DNA from: Actinomycetota bacterium | GTDB taxonomy: Bacteria > Actinomycetota > AC-67 | Reading direction: 5' to 3' | Length of the DNA stretch: 64,000 nucleotides | Assembly (NCBI GenBank): GCA_041658565.1 | Contig: JBAZZY010000009.1 | Span: 24,654-88,653, forward strand | Shown here: piece after piece, positions 50,363 to 59,270 of the stretch | Layout of the letters: every line of letters starts with the position of its first letter | How positions within the stretch are numbered: position 1 is the stretch's first letter | Program-made: the position numbers and the translations under genes | The notes under the pieces: generated by a model | The model's database searches: none | The model's input: only the letters and a program-made list of their open reading frames with translations | What the model was told of the DNA's origin: nothing

Positions 50363-51544
50363 ATGTTGGTGATCCGAAACGTCCGGCTGCACGTGGGGTC
50401 GGGCGGCGGACTCATCGAGGATGCCTTATTTATCGCCGACGGCGAACGGGTCCTGTACGCGGGTCCCGCCGCGCACGTGGCCGCGCCCGCCGGCTCTACT
50501 GTGATCGATGCGGCCGGCCGGTTTCTTATCCCAGGGCTCATCGATTGCCACGTTCACCTGTGCTTCGACGGGTCGCCGGATTTCGAGGGGTTCGCGCGGG
50601 GGCTGACTCCCGCTGTGGCGGCGGACCTGTGCCGGTCGAATGCCTTGCGCGCGCTCGAGGCCGGAATCACCACGGTGCGGGATCTCGGCGGGGTCGGCAC
50701 GTCCGTTCTGGACGCAGCCGAGGCCCAACGGCGGGGTGCGATCGATGGCGCGCGCATCGTCACCGCCGGCGAGGTTCTGACGGTCCCTGGGGGGCACGCC
50801 TACTACATCGGTCATGAAGTTTCATCGACCGACGAGATCCTTGGGGCGATTCGGTCGCTGCACAATGCCGGCGCGCGCATCGTCAAACTCATGGCGACCG
50901 GGGGAGTGCTGACCGAGGGGATCGGGGCGCAGCAGTCCGCGTTTTCGCCCGAGCAGTTGGCGGCGGCGGTGACCGAGGCGCGCGCTCGGGGGATGCGGGT
51001 TGCTGCGCACGCGATCGGGGCCGAGGGGATCGAGGCCGCGGCGCGCGCCGGCGTCGACTCGATCGAGCACGGCTGCTTCTTGTCGGACGAGGCGATCGCG
51101 AACATGATCGCGACTCCAACCTGGCTTGTGCCGACGCTGTCGGCGCCGGATCGCATCAGCCACGGCGGGTCGGGCGTTCCCGAGTACGCGCGCGCGAAGT
51201 CGGCCGAGGTGCTCGTCGTGCACCGAGGTTCGTTTGCTCGCGCGGTGGCCGCCGGAGTGCGCATCGCGGCCGGGACTGATGCCGGCACGCCGTACAACTT
51301 CCACGGGGGACTCGCCGCGGAGTTGCGATTGATGCACGACGCCGGATTGCCGCTCGAGCGCGCGTTGCAGTCCGCGACGCGCGAGGCGGCACAACTGCTG
51401 GGACTGGGAGAGATCGGTACGCTGGAGGCGGGCAACATCGCCGATTGCGTGCTGCTGGAGGATGATCCGGTCGAGAACGTGGCCGCCTACAGTAAGGTTG
51501 CGGCAGTCGTGCAGTCCGGGCGGCTCGTGCTGGATCGGAGGTAA
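50363..51544 (+). CDS. Amidohydrolase-family metal-dependent hydrolase
   Basis: A 393-residue enzyme of the imidazolonepropionase/prolidase-like amidohydrolase group. Metal ligands and signature are LIDCHVHLC (HxH), carboxylated-lysine candidate RIVKLMATGG, AAHAIG, SIEHG and the final aspartate in AGTDAGTPYNFH. LEAGNIADCVLLEDDP closes the composite beta domain. The ATG starts two bases after tRNA-Leu with no room for a ribosome site, so translation would rely on a processed, nearly leaderless mRNA. The substrate is unknown. Confidence 0.88.
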   Translation: MLVIRNVRLHVGSGGGLIEDALFIADGERVLYAGPAAHVAAPAGSTVIDAAGRFLIPGLIDCHVHLCFDGSPDFEGFARGLTPAVAADLCRSNALRALEAGITTVRDLGGVGTSVLDAAEAQRRGAIDGARIVTAGEVLTVPGGHAYYIGHEVSSTDEILGAIRSLHNAGARIVKLMATGGVLTEGIGAQQSAFSPEQLAAAVTEARARGMRVAAHAIGAEGIEAAARAGVDSIEHGCFLSDEAIANMIATPTWLVPTLSAPDRISHGGSGVPEYARAKSAEVLVVHRGSFARAVAAGVRIAAGTDAGTPYNFHGGLAAELRLMHDAGLPLERALQSATREAAQLLGLGEIGTLEAGNIADCVLLEDDPVENVAAYSKVAAVVQSGRLVLDRR

Positions 51545-52314
51545 TGGTGGGCAAGGTTCGGGGGGACCAAGTCGATATCGCCTACGAGTTCATCGGTTCG
51601 GGTGATCCGACTTTTCTGGTGATCCCGCATTGGTTCTTGTCGTCGCGCTCGATGCGGCCGAGCGCGCTCGTCCGGCGCCTGGCCGAGCGTCATCGCGTGT
51701 TGCTCTACGACCGTCGCGGGACCGGCAAGTCGGACAAGCCCGGGCCGCCCTACTCGCACGATCGTGACTGCCACGACCTCGTAGCGATGGGAAACTCCCT
51801 TGATTTGAAGGGCATTGTCGTGCTTGGTCACGGCGTTCGCGGTAGCCAGCTCGCCTTGCACTACGCGGGGCATCATCCTGAACGTGTCCGCGCCGTCATC
51901 TGCATCGGCGGGACGCCGCGGCTGCGCTCCGGACCCGAGTGGCCGTACGGTCTGTCCGACGCGGCGTGGGACGCCGCGTTCGGCGAGTTGGAGCGCGCCG
52001 AGCGCGAACCCGCCGGGGCGTCGATCGCGATGCGTGAGGATTGGGAGGCGTGCGGCCGTGAAGCTGCTACGGACATGTTGCAGCGCACGCGCGATGAGGA
52101 TTTGCGCTCGTTTCTGCCGCGGGTCACGCCGCCGGTTCTCGTGCTGCACCTTCGCGGTGACCACGTCGTTCCCTTTGAAGCCGCCCGTTGGCTCGCCGAA
52201 AGCCTTCCGAATGGGACGCTCGAGGTGTTCGACGCTCCGCGCGAGGTGCCATTGCGCGCGTACGAGGAACTCGCCGACCACATCGAGGAGTTCCTGCGTT
52301 CGACCGTCGCGTGA
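51544..52314 (+). CDS. Alpha/beta-hydrolase fold protein lacking the catalytic serine
   Basis: A 256-residue protein with clear alpha/beta-hydrolase order: VLLYDRRGTGKSDKPGP (oxyanion side), VVLGHGVRGSQLALHYAGHHPERV (elbow), RGDHVVPFEAARWLAESLPN (acid region). The nucleophile elbow should be GxSxG but reads GHGVR, with glycine in place of serine. The C-terminal histidine is also missing (FDAPREVPLRAYEEL). It is therefore probably not a hydrolase. ATG 51544 overlaps the amidohydrolase stop (TAATG), so the two are coupled; a binding or regulatory role is possible. Confidence 0.8.
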   Translation: MVGKVRGDQVDIAYEFIGSGDPTFLVIPHWFLSSRSMRPSALVRRLAERHRVLLYDRRGTGKSDKPGPPYSHDRDCHDLVAMGNSLDLKGIVVLGHGVRGSQLALHYAGHHPERVRAVICIGGTPRLRSGPEWPYGLSDAAWDAAFGELERAEREPAGASIAMREDWEACGREAATDMLQRTRDEDLRSFLPRVTPPVLVLHLRGDHVVPFEAARWLAESLPNGTLEVFDAPREVPLRAYEELADHIEEFLRSTVA

Positions 52315-52321
52315 CGGCGCG

Positions 52322-52340
52322 TCCGTCCGTTGCGGACGGA
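52322..52340 (+). terminator. Hairpin after the alpha/beta-hydrolase-like gene
   Basis: TCCGTCCG-TTG-CGGACGGA, an 8-bp perfect stem, 7 nt after the stop. No U-run follows. Confidence 0.5.
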
Positions 52341-52365
52341 AGTCGTCCAACCCTTGTGTGTGGTT

Positions 52366-52415
52366 GCGAGTACTCGCGCCCTGCGCAAACGATTTGCGCT
52401 GAGCGCGAGTACTCG
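52366..52415. promoter_or_regulatory. Paired GCGAGTACTCG palindromes around an inverted repeat
   Basis: GCGAGTACTCGC (52366-52377) is a 12-bp palindrome; GCGAGTACTCG recurs at 52405-52415, 39 bp away centre to centre. Between them lies GCGCAAA-CGA-TTTGCGC. The cluster is about 55-100 bp upstream of the methyltransferase start, suggesting a dimeric regulator. Confidence 0.55.
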
Positions 52416-52470
52416 AGGTGATACCTCTGGGGTCCACCGGGGCGCGGACCACGGCGCGTATGCTCGGTTC

Positions 52471-53322
52471 GTGAGCGACGCTGAGGTGGACCCGGTGACG
52501 GGCGCGGCGGATACGTGGGGAGCCGACCGCGTCTATCCCGACGACTCCTTCATGTTCCAGTGCCATCTGTTCGGCTACCAGGATCTCACAGAGCGCCTGC
52601 CGGAGGGCGCGCGCGTGCTGGACCTCGCGTGCGGCGACGGGTACGGATCGGCGGTGCTCGCGGCGCGCGCCGGATCCTGCGTCGGCATGGACCTGGACCC
52701 GCATCTGTTGGCGGCTTCCGCGCGGCGCTATCGCGCGGCGAGGTTTGTGGCGGCCGACGCTTTTCTCCTGCCGTTTGCCGACGGGTGCTTTGACGCCGTC
52801 GCGGCGCTGCAGGTAGTCGAGCACGTCGCCGACACGCGCGGGTTTCTGGAAGAAATCGCACGCGTGCTGAGTCCCGAGGGTGTCGCCTACCTCACTACGC
52901 CGAACATCGCGCAGCTTCCACGAACCGCGTCCAAGGAGTTCAACCCGCATCACCTTCGCGACTTCACTCCGACAGAACTCCGCGTGGAGTTAGAGCAGCA
53001 TTTCGGCGAGGTCGTGTTGCTCGGCCAGATGCTCGACGAGTCGCTGGCGCGCACACAGCGGTTGCTGGCGGGCGCGCGCGAGGAGTGGAAGGTTGTCGGA
53101 CGGGTCGAACGCGTCGAGCGCATCGTGCGCAGGCTCCCGGGTCCGCTGCGCGTGCGCCTGCGTCGCGCGCTGCTGCGTGCGGCCGGCGTGCCTGCGTGGC
53201 CGATGCCCGAAGCCGAGGCTGCGCGCGCCGAGATTCGCGCGGCCGATTTCCATGCCGCCGAGCCTGCCGAGGCAAGCGGCTGCACGATCGCCCTTGCGCG
53301 ATTCCCTCTGCGCGCCGGCTGA
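52471..53322 (+). CDS. Class I SAM-dependent methyltransferase
   Basis: A 283-residue methyltransferase. Motif I is VLDLACGDGYGSAVLAARAG, motif II acidic end VGMDLDP, and VVEHVADTRGFLEEIARVLSPEG is the Methyltransf_11-type core. The C-terminal 90 residues are Arg/Ala-rich and not recognised. GTG 52471 is preferred because TATGCT ends 6 nt upstream, implying a leaderless mRNA; no ribosome site exists for any start. The substrate is unknown. Confidence 0.8.
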   Translation: MSDAEVDPVTGAADTWGADRVYPDDSFMFQCHLFGYQDLTERLPEGARVLDLACGDGYGSAVLAARAGSCVGMDLDPHLLAASARRYRAARFVAADAFLLPFADGCFDAVAALQVVEHVADTRGFLEEIARVLSPEGVAYLTTPNIAQLPRTASKEFNPHHLRDFTPTELRVELEQHFGEVVLLGQMLDESLARTQRLLAGAREEWKVVGRVERVERIVRRLPGPLRVRLRRALLRAAGVPAWPMPEAEAARAEIRAADFHAAEPAEASGCTIALARFPLRAG

Positions 53323-53405
53323 GTTCGGGCGGCCCCCCTCAGTTTTTCCTTGGGGGATCGCGGGGCTACCATTCGGCATCTAAGACTGCATCTGAGGGAG
53401 GCACC

Positions 53406-54581
53406 GTGAGCGCGATCGTCATCCCGTCCGAGCTGCTGGAGTTGCGGCAGTCGATTCGCGACTTCGTAGAGCGAGAGATTCGCCCTGTCGAAGCCAAGTA
53501 CTTGCATGAGCTGAACGAAACCGGCTTCATCGAGAACGGTGAAGAAGAGCGCCGCAAGATTCGCCGCAAGTCGGCCGAGATCGGGTTCTATCAGTTGCAC
53601 ATGCCCGAGGAGCTGGGCGGCGGCGGGCTGTCGTATCTCGGTCAGGTGCTCGTGGACGAAGAGGTCAATCGTTCGGGAGTGTTCCTTGCGACGCGTGGAA
53701 GCGTGCTCGCCTCGGTCGAAGGGCCGACGCCGATGTTCAAGGTCGCCAGCGACGACGTCAAGAAGCGATACCTCGAGCCGCTCATGGCCGCCGAGCGTGA
53801 GATGTGCTTCGCGCTGACGGAGCCGGAGGCAGGCTCGGACGCGACTCAGATCCGAACGCGGGCAGAGCTTCATGACGGCTCCTGGGTCGTTAACGGGCGC
53901 AAGCACTTCATCACGCACGGCGCCGAGGCGGACTTTGCGGTCGTGTTCGCGGTGACCGACTCGGAGAAGCGCGCGCGCGGCGGCATCACGGCCTTCATCA
54001 TCGATCGGGAGACCCCGGGTTACGAAGTGACGCGGATCCAGCGCACGGCTTCCACGGTCGACCGGCCTGCCGAGCTGACTTTCACCGACTGCGTGGTGCC
54101 GCCCGAGAACGTGCTCGGAGAGGTCGGGCAGGGCTTCTACGCGGCGATGCAGTGGATCAACGGTGGGCGGCTGCACATTGCGTCCGGTGCGCTCGGGATC
54201 GCGCAGCACCTGTTCGACAAGATGCTCGACTACGCCAAGACCCGGGTGACCTTCGGGCAGCCGATCGGCAAGAACCAGTACATCCAGGGATACGTGGTCG
54301 ACTCCTGGTGCGAACTGGAGTCGGCGAGGGCTTTCGTTTACGAGATGGCCGGACGCATCGACGATGGTGCCGACGGTCGTCAGGAGGGGGCGGCCGCGAA
54401 GCTGGTGGCGACCGAGATGGTCGGCCGTGTCGCCGACCGCGCCATCCAGGTCTTCGGCGGCAACGGCTTCATGACCGAGGTCGGGATCGAGCGCTACTGG
54501 CGCGAGGTCCGCGCCCAGCGCCTCTACGAGGGCACCAGCGAGATCCTTCGCACCAACGTAGCCAAGACGCTGGGTTTGTAA
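53406..54581 (+). CDS. Acyl-CoA dehydrogenase
   Basis: A 391-residue FAD-dependent acyl-CoA dehydrogenase. The middle-domain motif is CFALTEPEAGSDATQI, followed by GGITAFIIDRETPG. The helical C-terminal domain contains RVTFGQPIGKNQ, QVFGGNGFMTEVGIERYWRE and YEGTSEILRTNVAK, whose glutamate is the usual catalytic base region. GTG 53406 has GAGGGAGG upstream; the longer frame to 53085 lies in the methyltransferase gene. It differs from the enzyme at 26298 mainly by a long N-terminal helix (EEERRKIRRK). Confidence 0.92.
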   Translation: MSAIVIPSELLELRQSIRDFVEREIRPVEAKYLHELNETGFIENGEEERRKIRRKSAEIGFYQLHMPEELGGGGLSYLGQVLVDEEVNRSGVFLATRGSVLASVEGPTPMFKVASDDVKKRYLEPLMAAEREMCFALTEPEAGSDATQIRTRAELHDGSWVVNGRKHFITHGAEADFAVVFAVTDSEKRARGGITAFIIDRETPGYEVTRIQRTASTVDRPAELTFTDCVVPPENVLGEVGQGFYAAMQWINGGRLHIASGALGIAQHLFDKMLDYAKTRVTFGQPIGKNQYIQGYVVDSWCELESARAFVYEMAGRIDDGADGRQEGAAAKLVATEMVGRVADRAIQVFGGNGFMTEVGIERYWREVRAQRLYEGTSEILRTNVAKTLGL

Positions 54582-54626
54582 CCCCGGGCAGGTACGGCGG
54601 GTCGGAGCGATTCGGCGTTCGCGATT

Positions 54627-54659
54627 CGGGTCGAAGATCGATGATCGGCTTTCGACCCG
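54627..54659 (+). terminator. Long-loop hairpin after the acyl-CoA dehydrogenase gene
   Basis: CGGGTCGAA (54627-54635) pairs with TTCGACCCG (54651-54659); the 15-nt loop contains GATCGATGATC, itself able to form a small stem. It lies in the 150-bp gap before the oxidoreductase gene. Confidence 0.4.
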
Positions 54660-54731
54660 GCGCACGCATGTGCCCCAGGTCCTTTGAGGCAGACTTGCTC
54701 CGCGCGCGCATGACAAGGTTGACTGGCGCGT

Positions 54732-55727
54732 ATGACAACCTTACTTGCGGCATTCATCACCCCGGGGCAGTCGCTGGCCGTCGCCGTTGAGCGCGCCAGC
54801 CTGGCCGAGCAACTGGGGTACGAAGCGGTCTTCACTACGCACATTGCGCAGCGAGACGGATTGATGTCGCTTGCCGCGTACGGCGCGGCGACGGAGCGAA
54901 TCGCGCTCGGTACGGCGGTCATCCCGGCGTTTCCTCGGCATCCGGTCGCGTTGGCGTACGAGGCGGCGACGCTGGATGAGATCATCGGCGGCCGGTTGAT
55001 CGTGGGAATCGGAACGTCGCATCGCATTGTGATGGAGAACTGGTACGGCGCGGACATGAGTCGCCCGCTCACGCAACTCAAGGAATACGTGACGGTGTTG
55101 CGATCCGTGCTGACGACGGGGCGCGCGGAGTTCTCGGGCGATTACTACAAGGTGAACTTCGGCTTCATGGGATACGCGGCGCGCGCCGGGTTGCCGATCT
55201 ACCTTTCGGGACTGTCGCCCAAGACGTTGCGCTTCGCCGGCGAGGCGGCCGACGGAATCATCTTGTGGGCCTGCATGCCGAAGTACATTCGCGAAGTCGT
55301 GGTGAAGGAAGTTCGTGCAGGGGAACTCGCTGTGGGCCGCGCGCCCGGATCGTGCAAGATCGTTGCTGCGGTGCCGTGCGCGGTATCCGAGAACATCCAA
55401 GGCGCGCGCGACGCGTTCCGCAAGGACTTCCTCACGTACATGACGCTCCCGTTCTATCGAAAGGTGATCGCGAAGGCCGGGTTCGCCCACGACATCGGGG
55501 ACTTCGACGCGGCGCTCTCCACGGGTGACGTCGCCGGAGCGTGCGCGGCAATCAGCGACGATCTCCTCGAGCACTTCGCCGGCATCGGTTCTCCCGAGGT
55601 CGTGCGCGCCAAGATCGCCGAGTACCGCGCAGCCGGAGTGGATCTTCCCGCAGTTGGAGCGTTCGCTGTTCCCGAGGGCGTCACGGCTTCGTTCGAGGAA
55701 ACGCTTGAAGCGGCGATCGCGGAATGA
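54732..55727 (+). CDS. LLM-class (F420-dependent type) oxidoreductase
   Basis: A 331-residue luciferase-like monooxygenase-fold enzyme. RASLAEQLGYEAVFTTHI, ERIALGTAVIPAFPRHPV, LDEIIGGRLIVGIGTSH and LPIYLSGLSPKTLRFAGEAADG are the typical strand and loop motifs of actinobacterial F420-dependent members. Cofactor choice (F420 or FMN) cannot be proven from sequence reading. It overlaps the alcohol dehydrogenase gene by 4 nt (ATGA), so they probably act in the same pathway. Confidence 0.87.
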   Translation: MTTLLAAFITPGQSLAVAVERASLAEQLGYEAVFTTHIAQRDGLMSLAAYGAATERIALGTAVIPAFPRHPVALAYEAATLDEIIGGRLIVGIGTSHRIVMENWYGADMSRPLTQLKEYVTVLRSVLTTGRAEFSGDYYKVNFGFMGYAARAGLPIYLSGLSPKTLRFAGEAADGIILWACMPKYIREVVVKEVRAGELAVGRAPGSCKIVAAVPCAVSENIQGARDAFRKDFLTYMTLPFYRKVIAKAGFAHDIGDFDAALSTGDVAGACAAISDDLLEHFAGIGSPEVVRAKIAEYRAAGVDLPAVGAFAVPEGVTASFEETLEAAIAE

Positions 55728-56779
55728 AGGCCGTCCGGTTCGTCGGCGTCGGCAAGCCCCTCGAGGTTCAGGACGTTCCCATCCCCGAACCCGGCCCGGG
55801 TGATGTTCTGGTGAAGGTCGCAGCGTGCGGAATCTGCGCGAGCGACCTGCACATGTTCGACGGGTCGTTGCCGACACGCACGCCGCCGCCGGTGACGCCC
55901 GGGCACGAAGCCGCGGGCGTGGTGGCGCGCGCGGGAGACGGTGTGACCGCGTGGAAGCCTGGGGATCGCGTCGCCATTTACGCGGGGAAGTCCTGCGGCG
56001 TGTGTCTCTCGTGCCTGGACGGCGATTCGGTTGAGCGGTGCGCACTGCCGCTCGTGATGGGCATCGACTACGACGGCGCGTGGGCGGAGTACGTGAAGGT
56101 TCCGGCGTCGGGTCTCGTGCGTGTTCCCGACAGCGTTCCGTTGGAGATTGCGGCGGTTCTTTGCGACGCGGTAGCGACGCCGTTCAACGCGATTCTCGAA
56201 ACGGGTGCGCTGCGCGCGGGTGAGAGCGTCGCGATTTTCGGTGTCGGTGGACTCGGCACCCACGGATTGATGCTCGCGAAACTGGCCGGCGCGCGCTTCA
56301 TCGCAGCGGTTGATCCGAGTCCGGGCGCGCGCGATCGCGCAAAGCGGCTCGGCGCTGATGTGGTTGTGGATCCGAACGCGACAAAGCCGAGCGCGGCAAT
56401 CCGCGCCGCGACCGGCGGTCGAGGCGTGGATCTTGCCGTCGAGTTCGTTGGAGCGAACGCGGTGTTGCGCGAAGCGGTTGCTTCGCTCGCGATCGACGGC
56501 CGGTGCGTGCTCGTCGGCGTAGGCGGTGAACCGGTGGAACTTGGGCCATCCGTCACATTCGCTGCCTTCCGGACGAAGCTTCTCGGTGTGATGGGGTACT
56601 CACGGCTTCACTTGGAGACGTTGCTGTCGCTCGTCGCTTCGGGGCGCCTGGACTTGTCCGAGTCCGTTTCGGAACGACTCGCCCTGGAAGATGCCGCGGA
56701 AGGTGTGCGCATTCTGTCCGAAAAGCGCAACGATCCCGTGCGGGTCTTACTCATTTCCTCCGATTCGTCCTCGGCCTAG
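55724..56779 (+). CDS. Zinc-dependent medium-chain alcohol dehydrogenase
   Basis: A 351-residue MDR enzyme. Catalytic zinc ligands lie in CGICASD and TPGHEAAGVV; the structural zinc loop has four cysteines in CGVCLSCLDGDSVERC. The NAD(P) site is VAIFGVGGLGTHGLMLAKLAG. Substrate specificity is not readable. It is coupled to the LLM oxidoreductase by a 4-nt overlap. Confidence 0.92.
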   Translation: MKAVRFVGVGKPLEVQDVPIPEPGPGDVLVKVAACGICASDLHMFDGSLPTRTPPPVTPGHEAAGVVARAGDGVTAWKPGDRVAIYAGKSCGVCLSCLDGDSVERCALPLVMGIDYDGAWAEYVKVPASGLVRVPDSVPLEIAAVLCDAVATPFNAILETGALRAGESVAIFGVGGLGTHGLMLAKLAGARFIAAVDPSPGARDRAKRLGADVVVDPNATKPSAAIRAATGGRGVDLAVEFVGANAVLREAVASLAIDGRCVLVGVGGEPVELGPSVTFAAFRTKLLGVMGYSRLHLETLLSLVASGRLDLSESVSERLALEDAAEGVRILSEKRNDPVRVLLISSDSSSA

Positions 56780-56875
56780 CCGGCAGGAGGGATCTGCGCG
56801 CGCAGGGAACTGATACCTCGTGGGGAATCACTGCGCACGATCCGTGGGTTCGATGCCGAGGAGCGACGACTGCCG

Positions 56876-59269
56876 ATGAAGAACAGGCGTCTTGCTGTAG
56901 CGGCGCTCACCATTGCGCTGCTTGCGGGATCGGGAATCGCGTTTGCGGATCCCGATCCGGTGAACCTCGTTCTCCAACTCATCACGCCGACCGACGTCCA
57001 GGCGACAGGCATCGGTCCGACCACGATCTTTGTTGCTTGGACGGACAACTCTCCCGTTGAGACGGCCAACCGGATCGAGATCGCGAACGACGAAGCCGGA
57101 CCGTACACGCAGGTCGCCGCTGCCCCGGCATGCGGGGGCGTGGACCTGAATCAGATTCAGAACACCAAACTTGGCTCGACTGTGTGCAAGTACGTCGTCG
57201 CCAACCTTGCTCCGCGCGCCGATCCGGCGCCGCGGTATCTGCGCGTGACGCCGCTTATCGTGTCCGACCCTCGGGAACCGCGAAGCGCCGTGCTCTTCGA
57301 GGGCCGGGCGTCCGAGCCCGACCCGGCTATTCTCGGCCCGGAACCGCCGACCGACTTCACGTGCAACGGTGGCGGCGAACTCGCGTGCATCAATGTCAAC
57401 AGCGTCACTCTGACGTGGACGAACAACGGCGACCAGCAGGAATTCTGGATCATGCGGGGCCGAGGCGCGGTGAACCCGTACTACGGCTCTACTCCGATCG
57501 CCAGGCTTTCCGGTACGACCACGGCGTTCCACGAGTACCTGCAGGAGTACAACAAGGTCTTCTCGTACCGCGTCGTTGCTGTGCGGATCCAGAACTTGCC
57601 GCGCGCCGACGGGACGGTTGTGACTGAGATGTCGTACTCGAACGGCATTCCCGATCATGTCGTCGTCGAGACCGCGCCCCTGCCGCCGCCGACCGACCCA
57701 ACGGGTCTGACGGCGCAGTTCGTTCCGCCGTCGATGGCGTTGTTGACGTGGACCGATCGCTCTCCGGCCGGGCCCTACATCGACGAGGACGGCTGGCGCA
57801 TTGAGATCGGTCCGGCTTCAAATGACTTCCGGTCGGAGCTGACGCGACCGGCGTCTGCGGGGCAGGGCACCGTCACCTACACGAACATCTCGATTCCGCC
57901 GGACACCAAGCGGTGCTATCGCGTTCGCGGCTACCGCAACGGCCTCGCGTTCTCCGGGTTCACGAATGTCGCCTGCCTGGGCTCGATCCCCACCGCACCG
58001 ACGAAGCTTGTCGCGGTCGCGGTATCCAACGCGCAGGTAGATCTGTCTTGGCGCGACAACTCCGACGCCGAGGAGTCCTTTGACATCGATCGCTGCGCAG
58101 GCGTTTGTTCTGCTTCGTCGGCAGGATGGACGCAGATCGCCGATACGCCGCCCGACGCCGAGAGCTTCAGCGATACCGGAACGGTCGGCCTCGCGACGTA
58201 CTCGTACCGCGTGTACGCACACAACTCCTCTGGTCGTAGTGCTCCGTCGAATATCTCCGTCGTTACGACACCCGCTGCGCGGGTCGCCAAGCCCGATGAC
58301 TTGAGCGCCGTCGCGACCGGATCGCACGAGATCACCTTGGACTGGGTGGACCGGGCGACGAACGAGACCGGGTACTTGATTGAGTTCCGCCGGCCCGGCG
58401 GCGAGTGGGCCGAGTTGGCAAAGAACCTCGGCCCGAACTCGCATCACTACGTTGATGTCGAGTCGCTTGGTGCGAGCCAGCGCCGCTGCTATCGCGTGCG
58501 CGCGACCAAGGGGACCGACGAGTCGAGTGACCCATCGGACGAGGCTTGCGCGACGACTTTGCCGCCGCAGCCGCCCAACGGCGACCCGACGGGTCTGGCC
58601 GCAACCGTGCAGTCCAACACGAGCATCGTGCTTGGGTGGACCGACAACGCGTCCAACGAGTCCGCGTTCCGCGTCGAGTACATCGCGTTCCGGAACATGG
58701 CCTGCCCGCAGGATCCCACCGGGATCCCATTCGCCAAACTGACAACCGCGCCGGGACACAGCGGCCTAGGTGCGGCGAACTTCCTCGTTACCGGACTCGT
58801 GCCGCACACCGCATACTTCTTCCGCGTGCGCGCCGAGAACCTTGACGGAGTGTCGGGCGTTTCGAACGCAACCACGTGCGCGCAAACGTTCGGACCGCCG
58901 CTGCCGGTGTTCAAGGATCCGGCTGAAAGCGGGAATGTGAGCGCCACACGCTGCGACTTCCAGATCACGGCGGGAACGACCGCGGGGCCGGATCGAGTAA
59001 AGCGGCTCCTGGTCTACGTCAACGCCATCGTGTCCGGCACGAACCTGTCGACGACAGACACGATCGAGGTGTCGGCGGCCGACAACCCGTCGCCGATCGT
59101 GGGGCCCAACACGTGGAAGATCCAGCATCAGTTCCGGCGCGGGATCAATTACCGGCTGCTGGTCACCTCGTACGGGTATGAAGCACCGAACTGGGCCAGC
59201 GCGACCGCCGAGGTGCACGACATCAAGGTCCTCGCCGACTGTCCGGTTGAGCCCGACCCCCTGCCGTAG
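56876..59269 (+). CDS. Secreted multidomain fibronectin type III protein
   Basis: A 797-residue extracellular protein. The signal peptide is MKNRRLAVAALTIALLAGSGIAFA with likely cleavage near residue 24. Six FN3-like modules can be counted by their WTDN/WTNN/WTDR/WRDN/WVDR/WTDN strands (approximate module starts at residues 36, 156, 275, 370, 468 and 565), each with a Y/F-R-V/I-x-A-type strand later. The last about 115 residues (FQITAGTTAGPDRVKRLLVY and on) form a different domain. No sortase motif or membrane anchor is visible at the C-terminus. It may bind surface glycans or partners; the function is unknown. Confidence 0.82.
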   Translation: MKNRRLAVAALTIALLAGSGIAFADPDPVNLVLQLITPTDVQATGIGPTTIFVAWTDNSPVETANRIEIANDEAGPYTQVAAAPACGGVDLNQIQNTKLGSTVCKYVVANLAPRADPAPRYLRVTPLIVSDPREPRSAVLFEGRASEPDPAILGPEPPTDFTCNGGGELACINVNSVTLTWTNNGDQQEFWIMRGRGAVNPYYGSTPIARLSGTTTAFHEYLQEYNKVFSYRVVAVRIQNLPRADGTVVTEMSYSNGIPDHVVVETAPLPPPTDPTGLTAQFVPPSMALLTWTDRSPAGPYIDEDGWRIEIGPASNDFRSELTRPASAGQGTVTYTNISIPPDTKRCYRVRGYRNGLAFSGFTNVACLGSIPTAPTKLVAVAVSNAQVDLSWRDNSDAEESFDIDRCAGVCSASSAGWTQIADTPPDAESFSDTGTVGLATYSYRVYAHNSSGRSAPSNISVVTTPAARVAKPDDLSAVATGSHEITLDWVDRATNETGYLIEFRRPGGEWAELAKNLGPNSHHYVDVESLGASQRRCYRVRATKGTDESSDPSDEACATTLPPQPPNGDPTGLAATVQSNTSIVLGWTDNASNESAFRVEYIAFRNMACPQDPTGIPFAKLTTAPGHSGLGAANFLVTGLVPHTAYFFRVRAENLDGVSGVSNATTCAQTFGPPLPVFKDPAESGNVSATRCDFQITAGTTAGPDRVKRLLVYVNAIVSGTNLSTTDTIEVSAADNPSPIVGPNTWKIQHQFRRGINYRLLVTSYGYEAPNWASATAEVHDIKVLADCPVEPDPLP

Positions 59270-59270
59270 G

